NCBI GenBank assembly: GCA_002077065.1
Contig: NAJO01000060.1
Coordinates: 62,001-126,000, forward strand
DNA length: 64,000 nt
Origin: Cryoendolithus antarcticus
Lineage: Eukaryota; Ascomycota; Dothideomycetes; Cladosporiales; Cladosporiaceae
Reading direction: 5' to 3'
Positions 1 to 10,503 of this stretch are shown one piece after another. Every line of letters starts with the position of its first letter. Positions within the stretch are counted from its first letter, which is position 1. Under the pieces are notes generated by a model. The model had not been told where the DNA came from, did no database searches, and was given only the letters and a program-made list of their open reading frames with translations. The position numbers and the translations under genes were made by a program.

Positions 1-1931
1 CAGGCCCGGTGCAGTCCACCGCAGGTAGCGAGAGCGAGCTGAGACTCATTCTCGACGTGCTTGATGTAATGGTGCGACAGTGGCTCACAGCGCAAGGGTA
101 TAGACCGCGTAAGAAACGACGGCGGGCGAATGACCCGAGAAAGAGTCACTCGTTGCAGCAGCAGCGCATTGCGGATCAAAGCTTGCCCGACATCGATATA
201 CGTGATGACGTGTGGCCTGTTAGCGATATGTTAAGAAGTATTAGACCGAGCACTGCAGACTCTCTGAGTCGCATCAAATCCGGAAGACGAAGCTTGCTCG
301 CTGTGTGGGAGAGTCGCAAGCCAAGGACGGCTCCAGAAGGGCAGATAGACTCGACAGCGAAGCACGCCCGATATGCCGACGGCCTAAAACCTCGACCGTT
401 GGGTTCGTTGCATACTAGTCGATCAGCTTCACACCGACCACGGCCGGACAAGGCGGTGCAAACACTTATCGTCAAAGATGACATCTTCTCCAGTGACCAC
501 TTCGGTGGCATCAATGACTCTGACATGATCGCAGCAGTTGCTCACTCTGATCCCGATTGTTCTCCGAGGGCGACTGACTCCGGCCAGACGTGCGATGATC
601 ACACTACTGCCTGGACTGACCCACGCACTGGGCAAGCTTTCACCATCAACACACGGACTGGCATCGTACTGCCCATATGTCTTGCTGATGTGGCTGGACA
701 ACGCCATCTACCAGGATCAGTACGTGCAAGACAATCTGCAGCTATCAATACCGCGACAACATCCGCTGGTACACCCCTAACCTTAGCACGTCGAGGCGAT
801 CCAACCCGGAGTGTGATACACAAACAAAAAAGTCACTTGCTAGACTGGAAGAATCCTGTTTTCGCGAAGCCTACCGAATGTCAGATACCCGTCACGCTGG
901 TCAGGTTGCCTGGCAAAGACACAGGTGGCATTTTCTGCGCTCATTCCTATCATGATGTGCAGACGGCTTTCACACCGGACGCGGACAGGGCAAGTACGAT
1001 TACGAAGTCTGCTCTTCGCAGTGCTGTAGTCGTACAGCAAGTCGATCGCAAGTATATCCTTGCTAGCTTGATATGCAGAGATGATACTACAGGCGATGCG
1101 ACCAAGGTGCTGGTTATCATTGATCAGCACGCTGCTTCCGAACGTGTAATGCTCGAGGGCTTACTGGCCGATCTCTGTACGCCAGCCGATTTCGAAGTCA
1201 GCGCCCTACGTGGTCACTCGGCCAGTGCTCGCAGGCCAGGCGTCGCAAGCACTGCACTCGCGCAGCCGATCGCGTTCGATGTCTCTACCAGGGAGCTTGA
1301 TCTGTTCGCGCTGCATGAGCAGCACTTCGCTCGCTGGGGCATCCTTTTCAATCTTCATCGCCAGACGGAGATTTTAGGCGCCCCCAAAAATCGCCAAGCC
1401 CAAGTTCAGCCTACGATACATGTGCTCGCGCTGCCAGCTGTCATCATTGAGCGTTGCAGGCTATTCCCGAAGCTGCTGATCGAACTTCTACGCGGCGAGA
1501 TTTGGACGCTCGCGGACAGATCTCAGCGACCCCGACCAGCCGGGGCGGAAGACTCAGTTGACGTGAACACTGCCGGGGAGGGGGATGACCATCGCTGGTT
1601 GCGGAAGATCGGATCTTGTCCCAAAGGCTTGCTCGAGATGCTGAATTCTCGTGCCTGTCGTTCTGCGATCATGTTCAACGATGTGCTTACAATGCCAGAG
1701 TGTCGAGAATTGCTGGACAAGCTAGGACGTTGCGCATTCCCTTTCATGTGTGCCCACGGGAGAGTCAGTGTGGCGCCCCTGGTCGATACGAAGGACGTTC
1801 TCGCACTCATGGCTGGATCTGACATTAGACAATCTGCACTTACTAGGACTGCAGCCGCGAAGCCAGAGTTACCATTCGTCCAGGCATACACCCGATGGAC
1901 CAGATTTCCGTCAATTGGCGAGGACGGCTAG
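1..1931 (+). CDS. MLH3: DNA mismatch repair protein MLH3, C-terminal part (5' end outside window)
   Basis: MutL-family protein that pairs with MLH1 as a nicking endonuclease in mismatch repair and meiotic crossover formation. The reading frame is already open at base 1, so the N-terminal ATPase half lies upstream; the first possible start here (GTG at 9) is not a real start. About 370 codons in comes the endonuclease metal-binding motif DQHA-x2-E-x4-E (DQHAASERVMLE, from base 1122). It is followed near the end by an ACR motif (SRACRSAIMFND) and a CAHGR motif. The family usually has P after CAHGR; here it is V. The stretch before the DQHA motif is basic and low-complexity, as expected for the MutL linker. 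The MLH3 assignment rather than PMS1 rests on the CAHGR form and the short C-terminal tail. Confidence 0.88.
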   Translation, partial: GPVQSTAGSESELRLILDVLDVMVRQWLTAQGYRPRKKRRRANDPRKSHSLQQQRIADQSLPDIDIRDDVWPVSDMLRSIRPSTADSLSRIKSGRRSLLAVWESRKPRTAPEGQIDSTAKHARYADGLKPRPLGSLHTSRSASHRPRPDKAVQTLIVKDDIFSSDHFGGINDSDMIAAVAHSDPDCSPRATDSGQTCDDHTTAWTDPRTGQAFTINTRTGIVLPICLADVAGQRHLPGSVRARQSAAINTATTSAGTPLTLARRGDPTRSVIHKQKSHLLDWKNPVFAKPTECQIPVTLVRLPGKDTGGIFCAHSYHDVQTAFTPDADRASTITKSALRSAVVVQQVDRKYILASLICRDDTTGDATKVLVIIDQHAASERVMLEGLLADLCTPADFEVSALRGHSASARRPGVASTALAQPIAFDVSTRELDLFALHEQHFARWGILFNLHRQTEILGAPKNRQAQVQPTIHVLALPAVIIERCRLFPKLLIELLRGEIWTLADRSQRPRPAGAEDSVDVNTAGEGDDHRWLRKIGSCPKGLLEMLNSRACRSAIMFNDVLTMPECRELLDKLGRCAFPFMCAHGRVSVAPLVDTKDVLALMAGSDIRQSALTRTAAAKPELPFVQAYTRWTRFPSIGEDG

Positions 1932-2151
1932 CAAACCACGTTCACTACTCCTTTGTCTCTCGCAGCGAGTACTATATCAAATGATTCTCTAAGTGGCGAA
2001 TGCACGCCGGGTACTAGGTCCACGATATTGTCATTGAAGGTTGGGGGTCACGCTGCCCACCATAGCAGATGCACTGCCTTCTCATTGATATCCTTTCCAA
2101 TCAGCAACATCATCCGCTCCGTTCGAATAAGTACTTCGCACTACCTCCTCA

Positions 2152-3009
2152 ATGACAACGAAGATCGACCTACATCCGTTGTACGGGATAATTGCAACCC
2201 AGAGGAGCTATCTAATCGGCATTCGGTGTCTAATCGCCACCCACCACGCCCAGATGCTGGCTTCTCGAATCAAACTAAAGGACTTTCCTGACGAGCTCGT
2301 GAATGTAGTCGCAGACAACATTGCTGATCTAGTAGGGTCGCAGATACGCTCACTTTGTGACGCCTCCACGGACTGGGAGGGGAGGCTGGAGAACTTCGGC
2401 ATCACTGCGATGTTGGCAGCAGGAGGCAGAATACCTGCGGAGAAAGCTGCTATGGATCAGCTGGTAAGACAACTTGCTGTACTAGGTGAAGGATTCTGAC
2501 TGACAATCTATTTCGCGTAGGAGAGGTTGAATGTTGCGGTCATTCCCATCCCCATCTCGAGACCTCGCGCCAGAGCGGCACACTGGGTACACCTCAGTGC
2601 TGCAGACGTTCGCCCACGACTACATACTAACGACCCGAGCACACGCAAAACCGCAGGCCCCAGCATGAGTGTCACCATACAACAGCCGACATCCACGAGC
2701 TGGGCTTTCGAGATCCGTACGCAATGCCGTCTAGATAGTGGAACACGCTCACTGCGTGATAGGTTGGATTTTCATCCACGGAAACTCGCGGCGGACAGCA
2801 TACTTTTCGATCGACCATGGCAGACACCCGCAATATTCGATAGGCTGCTGCAACTCGATGGACTGGACGAAGCGATCAAGGCCTGGAAGCAAGAAGACGT
2901 GAAGAAGTTCGTGACGCTGCTGAAGCTTCGTGTAGTTGCCACTGTTGGCGAGGAAGGGGCTGCTATGCTGCCTAAAATACGACTGCTGCATGTCGTGAAG
3001 GCGATGTGA
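2152..3009 (+). CDS. Hypothetical protein, tandem paralog A (two exons)
   Basis: I do not recognise the family. Exons 2152-2463 and 2521-3009 are joined by a 57-nt phase-0 intron (GTAAGA...CGTAG), giving 266 residues. The start ATG is followed by TTKIDLHPLYG. The protein has no signal peptide or membrane segment. Blocks shared with the next gene are LHPL-G, SYL-GIR-L-AT-HA, PDELV, GGR-PAE, ISRP, HW-H-S and LDGLDEAIK-W. The intron falls at the same place and phase in both genes, and both second exons measure 489 nt when the neighbour's in-frame stop is ignored. This shows an old tandem duplication. Copy A is intact. Exon boundaries are inferred from splice signals and from agreement between the two copies. 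Confidence 0.72.
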
Positions 3010-3244
3010 ATGCAGTCATGTCGGGAAGGGGTCTGGTGTGTAGTGCGAGCGCTTACTGAGCACATCTGTGCCTTGCAATACAATAGATCCTGCTTGCTTC
3101 CATGATCGATAATTACTTCCGATCTCACCCTTCTCCAACCATTCGTAGCATCTCAAGTGGTACAACATAAGATGGCACCCGTGGTCGCTGTTAACCTTGC
3201 GTCGTATGGGATCAGACCGACCACACTCACGGACGTAGTGTACC

Positions 3245-4118
3245 ATGTCAGCCGTCCACGACCAGAGCACAGATGTGACCTTACATCCGCTATTCGGTAG
3301 CATCGTTTCCGAGCAAAGCTACCTGCTTGGTATTCGTGATCTGGTTGCAACGAAGCATGCTGAGATACTGGTGTCGCGCGTCATTCCCTTTCACGTACCG
3401 GACGAGCTTGTATTTGCGATTGCCGAGCACGTCTCTGAGGTCGCAAATCGGCGCGAGCGTGAGAATGAAGACCCTCCACGGGTTGTAGATGGCCGGCTGA
3501 ATAGATACGGTTTACGCGAGATGATATTGTCGGGTGGGAGGTCACCTGCAGAACGAGAGGCGATTGCTGAGATGGTAAGTCAGCTCGAGGACTCTAGGTA
3601 CGCATTGAGCTAACACGGTGACCTGGCAGAGAACGTACAGTGTCGCTCTTGTCACCACAAGAATCTCGAGACCTGGGTCGCGATTGTTAGAGCACTGGAT
3701 CCATATCAGCACTGCGAAGGTGCGTCCAGGCCTTGTTAACAACGTGCCGCCACTGCGTGAATGCGAACGTTCAGCTCTTGGGCCTTTGCCACAGCTGCAG
3801 TACGGCGTGACCTACGCAGATCAAAGTGTAAAAGTGACGAGCCATGGCAACCGAGGAGCACAACGCGACCTGCTGAAGCTTCAGCCTGACAACCTTGCGA
3901 CCGACTGCATGAGTCTGGGCTCGCCTGGTACAGTACCGGCGGTCATCGCAAGGCTTTTATAACTCGACGGACTTGATGAGGCGATAAAAGTGTGGGACCA
4001 AGAGAGTGTGGAGCCGTTCGTGAAGAAGCTGCAGCTGGAAGTAACACCTCCCAATGGGAAGCCTAGCGGCAGAATAAAGCCCCAGCTGCGGTTATTGTAC
4101 GTAGCGAAAGCAGATTGA
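3245..4118 (+). pseudogene. Tandem paralog B, interrupted by an in-frame TAA
   Basis: Second copy of the preceding gene. Exon 1 is 3245-3574, the intron 3575-3629 (GTAAGT...GGCAG, 55 nt, phase 0) and exon 2 starts at 3630. The frame stops at TAA 3960-3962, giving only 220 residues. The same frame then continues open for 51 codons to TGA 4116-4118. That downstream stretch begins LDGLDEAIKVW, matching the last 51 codons of copy A (LDGLDEAIKAW) in position and length. The codon at the stop corresponds to Q in copy A (CAA in A, TAA here), so a single C-to-T change explains it. It may be a recent pseudogene, a truncated but expressed protein, or a polymorphic allele. No frameshift is seen elsewhere. 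Confidence 0.65.
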
Positions 4119-4719
4119 GAGGGGAAGTTGCTGAAGTCCGAGATGGACAGAACTGTTGCTTGCCTATATGTAGCAATCTTGGAAACTGTAAGTCAAAGGC
4201 GACCTCTTGTGTTCCCAGTGAACAAAGGCGTAGGTGCTGTCCTTGATTAGTGACCGACATGTGTGTTCCATCTGCACACATAAGTGTGGTCTTCTAAGGC
4301 ACCGTTGTAGAAGGAGTTGTCAGTGTTGACGGTCAGCTCCCCTATGTTCCACCATTGACCCAGTCCCTTGGTTCTCTGGTCTCAGTCCAAGTTGTACAGA
4401 ATATCCACGCTCATCAACACCACGCTGTAACAAACCTTTATCATACTGTCCATCCAGTGAGAGCATGGGCATGAGTGTGGTCATCATGCTGCTCCGCTCC
4501 GCACAACTGTATCCGCGGCAAGCCCGACTCTACAACTGGCGCCGTCACGGTGACGCGCAAGTACCCACGACTCCACGGCCGAGCAACACCATGTAGTATG
4601 GGCAGAAGGCGAGATTTTCATCGCGTGTTCGAGTATCTCTATTTTCCTAGCCTGTCTGTTCTTTCTTTACAGGCGAGACTTATTTTCCTTGATCTCTACG
4701 GACCTTCCATCTACCGATC
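4119..4719. other. Intergenic, leader of the dehydrogenase gene
   Basis: No supported gene. The last 80 bases are rich in C and T on the + strand, as in fungal 5' leaders. The run CTTTCTTTACAG ending at 4672 could be the 3' splice site of an intron in the untranslated leader; no donor was fixed. Confidence 0.4.
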
Positions 4720-5723
4720 ATGTCCCCCTCCCAGTTCGAAATCGGTAGCGTCTCCTGCATCCATTGACTTCTTCGCATCTGCTGATACAGTCCAGGCTGG
4801 CAGCCACCTGCGCCCCAGAGCCAGAATGTCCCGGGCCTCGAGTCCAGGATGGATCCACTTCCTGTGGTCGACGAAGTGCCAACCTGGAACGGCAAAGCTA
4901 CAAAGTACAAAGGAGCCAACAAGCTCCTTGACCGCAAAGCTTTTATCACAGGTGGTGACTCGGGGATTGGCAGGGCTGTCGCTGTGCTCTTCGCCATAGA
5001 GGGCGCAGATAGCTTTATCGTCTACTTGTCCGAGGAGCAGAGCGACGCAGAACAGACGAAGAGGATGGTCGAGAGTTATGGACGGAAGTGCTACCTGCAC
5101 GCGACAGATCTGAAGAGCAAGGATAACTGCCGGAAAGCTGTCGACGAGGCTCTGTCAAAGCTTGGGTCAATCAACATATTGGTCAATAATGCCGCATATC
5201 AAATGATGACGGACAGCATTTTAGAGCTCAGCGAGGAGCAATGGGTGCACACATTCGATACGAACATCCATCGTAAGTACCTTGACATATCAACACGTTT
5301 CGAAAATGAAGTGAAAGCTGAAGTCAAGCAGCCTACTTCTACCTTGCCAAGTACGTCCTGCCGCACATGAAGCAAGGCGACACGATCATTAACAACGCTT
5401 CCGTAAACTGCTACGTTGGCCGACCAGACCTTCTCGACTACACCTCAAGCAAAGGCGCCATCGTGGCCTTTACGCGTGGGCTGTCGAACCAATTCGTTGG
5501 CAAGGGCATCCGGGTCAATGCCGTTGCACCGGGCCCTGTTTGGACGCCGCTGATAGTAGCCACGATGACGGAAGAGGCCCAGAAAGGGTTCACGTCACCC
5601 ATGGGACGAGGAGCGCAGCCGAGCGAGATTGCGACGTGCTTTGTGTTTCTGGCGAGTAATGATAGTAGCCAGTTGAGTGGGCAGACAATTCATTGTAATG
5701 GTGGCGTGATCGTCAACGGCTAG
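4720..5723 (+). CDS. Short-chain dehydrogenase/reductase, YghA-like (three exons)
   Basis: NAD(P)-dependent oxidoreductase of the classical SDR fold, close to bacterial YghA/YdaD-type and fungal glucose/ribitol-dehydrogenase-like proteins; substrate unknown. Proposed exons are 4720-4744, 4796-5272 and 5332-5723 (297 residues). The first ATG of the large exon (4849) is probably not the start. The frame is open upstream of it and encodes PPAPQSQNVPGLESRM, the N-terminal tail usual for this subfamily. A 25-nt first exon (MSPSQFEI) joins it through a 51-nt intron. Seen in the protein: cofactor motif TGGDSGIG, NNAA, NASVN, catalytic YTSSK, and the ending GQTIHCNGG. The second intron ends in a tandem acceptor (AAGCAG, 5326-5331); CAG gives TNIHPYFYLAK, as in relatives. 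Confidence 0.85.
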
Positions 5724-5799
5724 ACCAGCAATCGTAGATACGAGCCTGTGGCAAGTGAAATTCGGTCTGGAGACCGTAGCTTCACAGACGTACAGCTCT

Positions 5800-6575
5800 C
5801 TACGTCAACTTCTGCTTGATGAAGAACGCCCTCAAGTAGCTCAGCTGCCACGCGCAGGTCACCGCCAATACCACCACCTGAATGACCGTCCACCTTACAA
5901 ATTTGGCATTCACGCTCTCGCTCTGATCCCTGAACTCCGCCTCCCTCTCCCTCTGATGTATTTGCTCTCGCCTAACATCCTGAAGCCTTGCGTTCAAATC
6001 CCGCACCTTCTGCACCACATCCTGAATCTTGTCCTTGTCGCTGCTCTCGATGTTCGAGGTCTCGCCGATTGCGAGATCTAGCTCAAACTTGATGCCGCCG
6101 ACTTGAGAGCCGGAAAAGAGGAATCCGCTTGTGGAGGGGACGTTGGTGGGGGTGAAGCACAGGCGATGATCGCCGGAGTCCGCGGCTGAGAAGGTGAATT
6201 TGCCTTTGGAGGTGCCGCGGTTGGAGACGACGCGGTGGTCATTGTCGAAAACTTCGTCGACGGTTATGAAGATGCCCTATTTCTAGGTCAGACACGGCAC
6301 GTGATCCACGAACTGCTCGTTGGATGTACCATCTCTGAATTGTCCACGTATGTTCGAGATTGCTCATTCCATTGTGTCGCCTTGTAGTGGCCTGCAAAGT
6401 ATCAGCGACATGAATCAGACAGATCCCCCGTGCGATGGCCCTTACCAACGACCATGGTGTCCTTTGGCAGATCCTCGAAGAAGCACTTCTGCACCGGACC
6501 ATCGATGTAGAAGTACAGCGCCTGCGCCTGGCTGACCAGCAGCGTCAGCAAGACGCAAGATAGTGCCGCCAACAT
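5800..6575 (-). CDS. p24/emp24 family cargo receptor, alpha subfamily (Erp-like)
   Basis: Type I membrane protein of COPII/COPI vesicles that helps select cargo between ER and Golgi. Three exons on the minus strand are 6575-6446, 6391-6330 and 6276-5800, giving 222 residues, the usual size for the family. The order is a signal peptide (MLAALSCVLLTLLVSQAQA), then a GOLD domain starting LYFYIDGPVQKCFFEDLP with the second conserved cysteine in HRLCF. A coiled coil (KVRDLNARLQDVRREQ) follows, then one membrane helix (WTVIQVVVLAVTCAWQL) and a short cytosolic tail FFIKQKLT. The FF in the tail is a known vesicle-coat contact in this family. The opening LYFYI--KCFFEDLP and GHYKA match the alpha group (TMED9/Erp1/5/6) better than Erv25 or Emp24. 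Introns are 54 and 53 nt. Confidence 0.88.
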
Positions 6576-6844
6576 GGTTGCTGAATGAGGTTCTCCGTTG
6601 AGACGAGAGCATAGCAGTGTTCCCCTTGAGTGTGGTTCAAGTCAGAGTCAAATGCCAAGCCTCGTCCCTGAACGCGACTTCGTCTCCACGCGATTGACTT
6701 TCACCTTCTCCGTATGCACAACGATCAGATTGATATTGGAAACCACACACTCTATACAACGCTGTGAGCACCTGCACATGCCACACCGACGAGCCTGTGA
6801 CAACACAACGACTCTGTTGCGCTGGTAAGCTTTCATTCCACCAT

Positions 6845-7862
6845 TCACCCATTGAAAGCATCCATCCACGAGATGCCACCAGAAGCTTGACCCTTCGTGA
6901 CCTTCTGTGCCCCTTTCTTCGCTCGCCTGCCAGCAACGAACCCACTTGGCGAGGCCTCGACGTAGGACTGTCTGGCGGCACCCACTGCTAGCACATCCGC
7001 CGACTCGTTGCCGGGCACGCCAGCATGAGCTCGTACCTCTTCTGTGTGCACTGAGATGTCTCTGAAGAGCAGTCTCGCTTTGACTGCCATGATAGCTTCG
7101 GCGACCGATCTTCGAGCCGGAACATCGAGATGATCGGGTGTCTCGTGCTGACACAAGACAACCTTCTTCACGGCACTGCAGTCGGTGTAGAGTATGACAT
7201 GCCTGACCAGCGATGTCTGTGCATCTACTGATGGTGTCAGTCGACGTCCAAATGACAAATGCGAGTCTCATGCGGCAGTGCTGACCTTTCAAGACGCCCT
7301 CGGCATACTCTAACGCAGCCTGAGCTGCAACCAGTTCTGCCGTCATTACATCGAACTGCCGGCCGAGAGGTAGCTGCTGAGCAGTCCATTCGCCGTTCAT
7401 GTCAAGGCAGACGAACGCCGTCCCGCCGTATTGGCTGCTCACCACCGAACCATCGGACCAGAGCTGCAGTGTGTGCGGCATTGGGGCAGGGTCGGATGGG
7501 ACCAATACTTTGCGCACAGAGGGAATGCCGGCAACGAACGGTTCCGACACCTTCCTTGTAGCACTCTCGACCGTGCTGGCTTTGGCTCTCGCGTTGGGGT
7601 TCATGACTTGTATCGCATCCTGCCCATGGTCCCGCCCAGCATCCCGATCAACCGAGGTCTCAGTGCGACATGCTTGCACCAGGGTCGTGCCAAATCTTTC
7701 TTTTGATTTATTGAGACTGAAGCGAATGCGATGCATCAGGTGATGCTTAGCTATCTCGTCCAGCTTGAGGGTATTCGATTGAGGATATCGACTGGCAAGT
7801 CGTTCAAGTCGCTCATGTGCTCTTCGAGTGCCCATCTTGATCCGACTCCAACGAATCAACAA
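6845..7862 (-). CDS. Stand-alone RNase H domain protein, retroelement type
   Basis: Two exons, 7862-7286 and 7224-6845, are joined by a 60-nt phase-1 intron (GTCAGC...AGTAG), giving 318 residues. Residues 1-130 are basic and unrecognised. Residues 131-280 form an RNase H fold with all catalytic positions: D137 (WSDGS), E176 (AEL), D207 (YTDCSA), H259 (RAHAG) and D269 (GNESAD). The forms QLPLGR, AELVAAQAAL and AHAGVPGNESAD resemble the RNase H of fungal LINE (Tad/I type) elements rather than cellular RNase HI. No reverse transcriptase lies beside it, and the gene carries an intron, so it looks like a captured or orphaned domain. Whether it is expressed is unknown. A degraded relative lies at 25031-25240. 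Confidence 0.7.
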
Positions 7863-8350
7863 ATGAGCGAATTCTCGTGTTCACAAGTCGCGGCAGGAGG
7901 ATCATGAGTGCTGGTAATCCGATCTTCGTCTGAATCCATGTTCACGAGGAATGAAGCAATGCTCAGGAAGGCATCATGCGGAGACCAAAGCCGTTCGATA
8001 GCAGTCGCTTCGCAGTATCGAGCGACTGCTGCAGTCTTGCGTTGGATGGTACCATACTTCTTGCATCAAGAATCTACATTGAGATCAGTAACATCACTTA
8101 GAGCATTCGCGGACATCACGATCATCTTAGACGGCATCGATAGCACACATCACTGTCGCTGGACCGCACCTACGTTGCTTCGAGGCAAGCAGGATGTCGG
8201 CAACATTACGGTCTGATGCAGTGCACCGATCTCTTGAAGAATACGAGCACAGCCAGTGCACTCATACACCCAGCCAGACTTCTGCGAAAAGAAGACAGCG
8301 GTCGCGGAGACGAAGACGCTGCTTGCCTGATTTGGTCGATCCCATTCGAC
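7863..8350. other. Intergenic
   Basis: No supported gene, repeat or RNA. Short overlapping frames here look random. Confidence 0.4.
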
Positions 8351-8775
8351 ATGTCTCCCTCCAGAACGCCTGCGGCAGTGACTGCCGTGGGCCAGTCCTC
8401 AACGTCCCGCGGAAGTATATTCGGCGTTGTACAAATTCACCTGCCACTTGAAATTCGGCTTATCATCTTCGAGCTGGCTGTACGGAGAGGATCAACGATC
8501 TTCATCACTCAAAGAGGATTTCGAACACACCCAGTGTACTGCTCCTCGATCGTCGAACCCGGGCAGAGACTAGAGCGATCTTCTACCAACTCAACACCTT
8601 TGTCATCACGGCTCATGGATTTGACCCTACCGTTCTGGTCAGAGCTAATCGGTGGCTCCGCGCCATGAATACAGGTGCACCTGCTACACGGATGCCGAGA
8701 GTTCACGTGCAGACAGTGTGTCATTTGGACTTGCGCAACCTTTTACTTGGGGTGCACGAAGGCACGCTTACCTGA
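8351..8775 (+). pseudogene. LPxELR (F-box-like) family remnant with a frame break
   Basis: The upper frame, from ATG 8351 (MSPSRTPA), carries IHLPLEIRLIIFELAV, the N-terminal F-box-like motif of a large fungal family (2EXR/DUF7730-like). It is open to 8668, but the family-like sequence leaves that frame near 8530. It resumes in another frame with TRAETRAIFYQLNTFVI, the usual next block, and runs to TGA 8773-8775. The shift equals one lost base close to the CACCCAGTGTAC stretch, and no intron of usable length fits. It is most likely a pseudogene; a sequencing error is the alternative. Products of this family have no firmly known function. Confidence 0.55.
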
Positions 8776-9642
8776 CTATATGACCACCCTCGAACATACT
8801 CATTCAGCCTGAAACCACGCGCTCTGCCTTCGAGCGCGCGTTGAACACGTTGTTCGGCATTACAGCAACACCACGTGGGACAACGTGGACAGCGGCGCTT
8901 TCATACCTGCGAAGACTTGGAGCGTTTGCTCGCCTTCATATGCTCAACACTTTCTCTATGAGATCGATCTCACGGGTTTCAGAGACGGCGCTTCTGGTCT
9001 TGTCGTCCGATGCCTAGGGTGCGAATGGTCCGGCAGACCAAAACGGAGAATCTGGAGATGTGCCATCTGACGAGCTGAGAGAGCCTACGGCCGACCATGA
9101 TGCGCAGGGTGGATGTGATGAATATGACGAGAGTGCGTGACGCTGTTCTAAGAACTGAAGCCAGTCATCAAGATTAGCTCTCTAGGTGGCGCTGCATCAG
9201 CTGATCGAAGAGCCTTTAAAAGGGGGGCGATGGGTGTGAGGGACTACAGTGGAGGGTAGAAGTCACAAGCTGTCATTAGAGGCAATCGTGTGCAAGTGTA
9301 GAAACCATGAAGGAATGGAAGCGGTACATCGCGCGCCTGCCTCCGCCGAAAGGTTCTCATCGGTCCCGGTCAACTTTCACTGAACGGCAGCAGCTGCGAA
9401 AGTACGTAAATCCCGGATACGATCACATACCCAGTACACCGCGGCATTATTGATTCCCGTCTATAGATGATCTCCGTCTATAGATGATCTCCCCGTTGAA
9501 GAGGTACATCGTGCTACCGAAGTCGTCATGAGCTCACGTCCTGCATTCCATCGGCGCAACCCTCATGTCGTACACACGCGGTCCTGACTCCGAAGCCCCG
9601 CCTACTGGCCTACTTTAACCCCTCCACCCTCCAGCTTATCAG
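8776..9642. other. Intergenic
   Basis: No supported gene. The only structure noticed is the 17-bp direct repeat at 9458-9491. Confidence 0.4.
9458..9491 (+). repeat. Perfect 17-bp tandem direct repeat
   Basis: Two adjacent exact copies of CGTCTATAGATGATCTC. Each contains the 8-bp palindrome TCTATAGA. It lies in non-coding DNA; it may be a replication-slippage duplication or a duplicated protein-binding site. Confidence 0.85.
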
Positions 9643-10190
9643 TCACACAACAGGATAGCACAAGTTGCATAACACAGACGGCTCGCCATTTTTCCAGACC
9701 AGTTGCACGCTAGCCCTCTTGTGCTGCTGACGCAGTGCTGCCCGAACTCCATATGGCTTGCGTGGGATGACAGTATAGGCGTCATCTGTGCGGCAATATG
9801 TCGTGCTATTGAGCTGAGAGGTTATATTGACTTGTTCCCGGGTAAGTAGATCAAGTTCGGGAGATTGCCTGCGTATCGATAGAGTTCGTAAAGAGTATCG
9901 AGGGACTGCATAAGGTGGAGGTATGGCGTGGGGGTGACTTCTGCGTCTCGAGGGCCGAGTGCGACGCTGTCGAAGTAACAGAGATGGAGTTGGAAGACGT
10001 GGTCCGAAACTTGGCGGGGAAGTGAGAGAAGGTTGAGGAAGAAGCTGAGTCTCGTCGAAGCAGTGCGTGTCGGCCGATGTGACCATGTTTTGTTACGAGT
10101 CAAGCAGCTGAAGTACCTAGAATCAATCGCATCGTACCAACGAGAATTGCGCATTGTACATGCTGCCGTCCTCAATGTCTCGTCCGCCAT
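9643..10190 (-). pseudogene. Possible LPxELR-family remnant
   Basis: The minus-strand frame 10190-9822 contains FFLNLLSLPRQVSDHVFQL, which fits the F-box-like opening of the LPxELR family (LLSLPREVRDHIF type). The frame ends at 9822. An overlapping frame to 9643 continues with DDAYTVIPRKPYGVRAAL and then VQLVWKNGEPSVLCNL. Joining them needs a frame shift, because no donor/acceptor pair of normal intron size was found. This could be a decayed gene or a gene with structure I could not resolve. Confidence 0.3.
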
Positions 10191-10503
10191 TTATCATGGT
10201 GCCGTCGTCACGGAAAGCCCTCGATCCTATCCCATGGTCCATCCATGCCAATGCTACACGCTACACAGCTGGCCGCACGCCGGCGCCAGCTCATGCAGCA
10301 GAACGCCTTGCCTAACGGAAGCTTTTGTTACATCCACATGCTAAGTGATCGTGAGTCCTGAATCGTTCGAATCGCCTCCAAACCCCACCATGAGTGGCCC
10401 CTCCAACAGCAGCCAATACCGAGATATGCCGAGTCGCTAGTGTACAAGAGAGGAGGTGACATCAACAAGTATCGAATGAGTGGTCAGTGACCGGGACGAT
10501 AGG
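10191..10503. other. Intergenic
   Basis: Nothing recognised. Confidence 0.4.

Noticed and set aside
9..11. Translation start of the first gene at base 9
   Set aside because: GTG codon in a frame already open at the window edge; MLH3 proteins need the ATPase half upstream.
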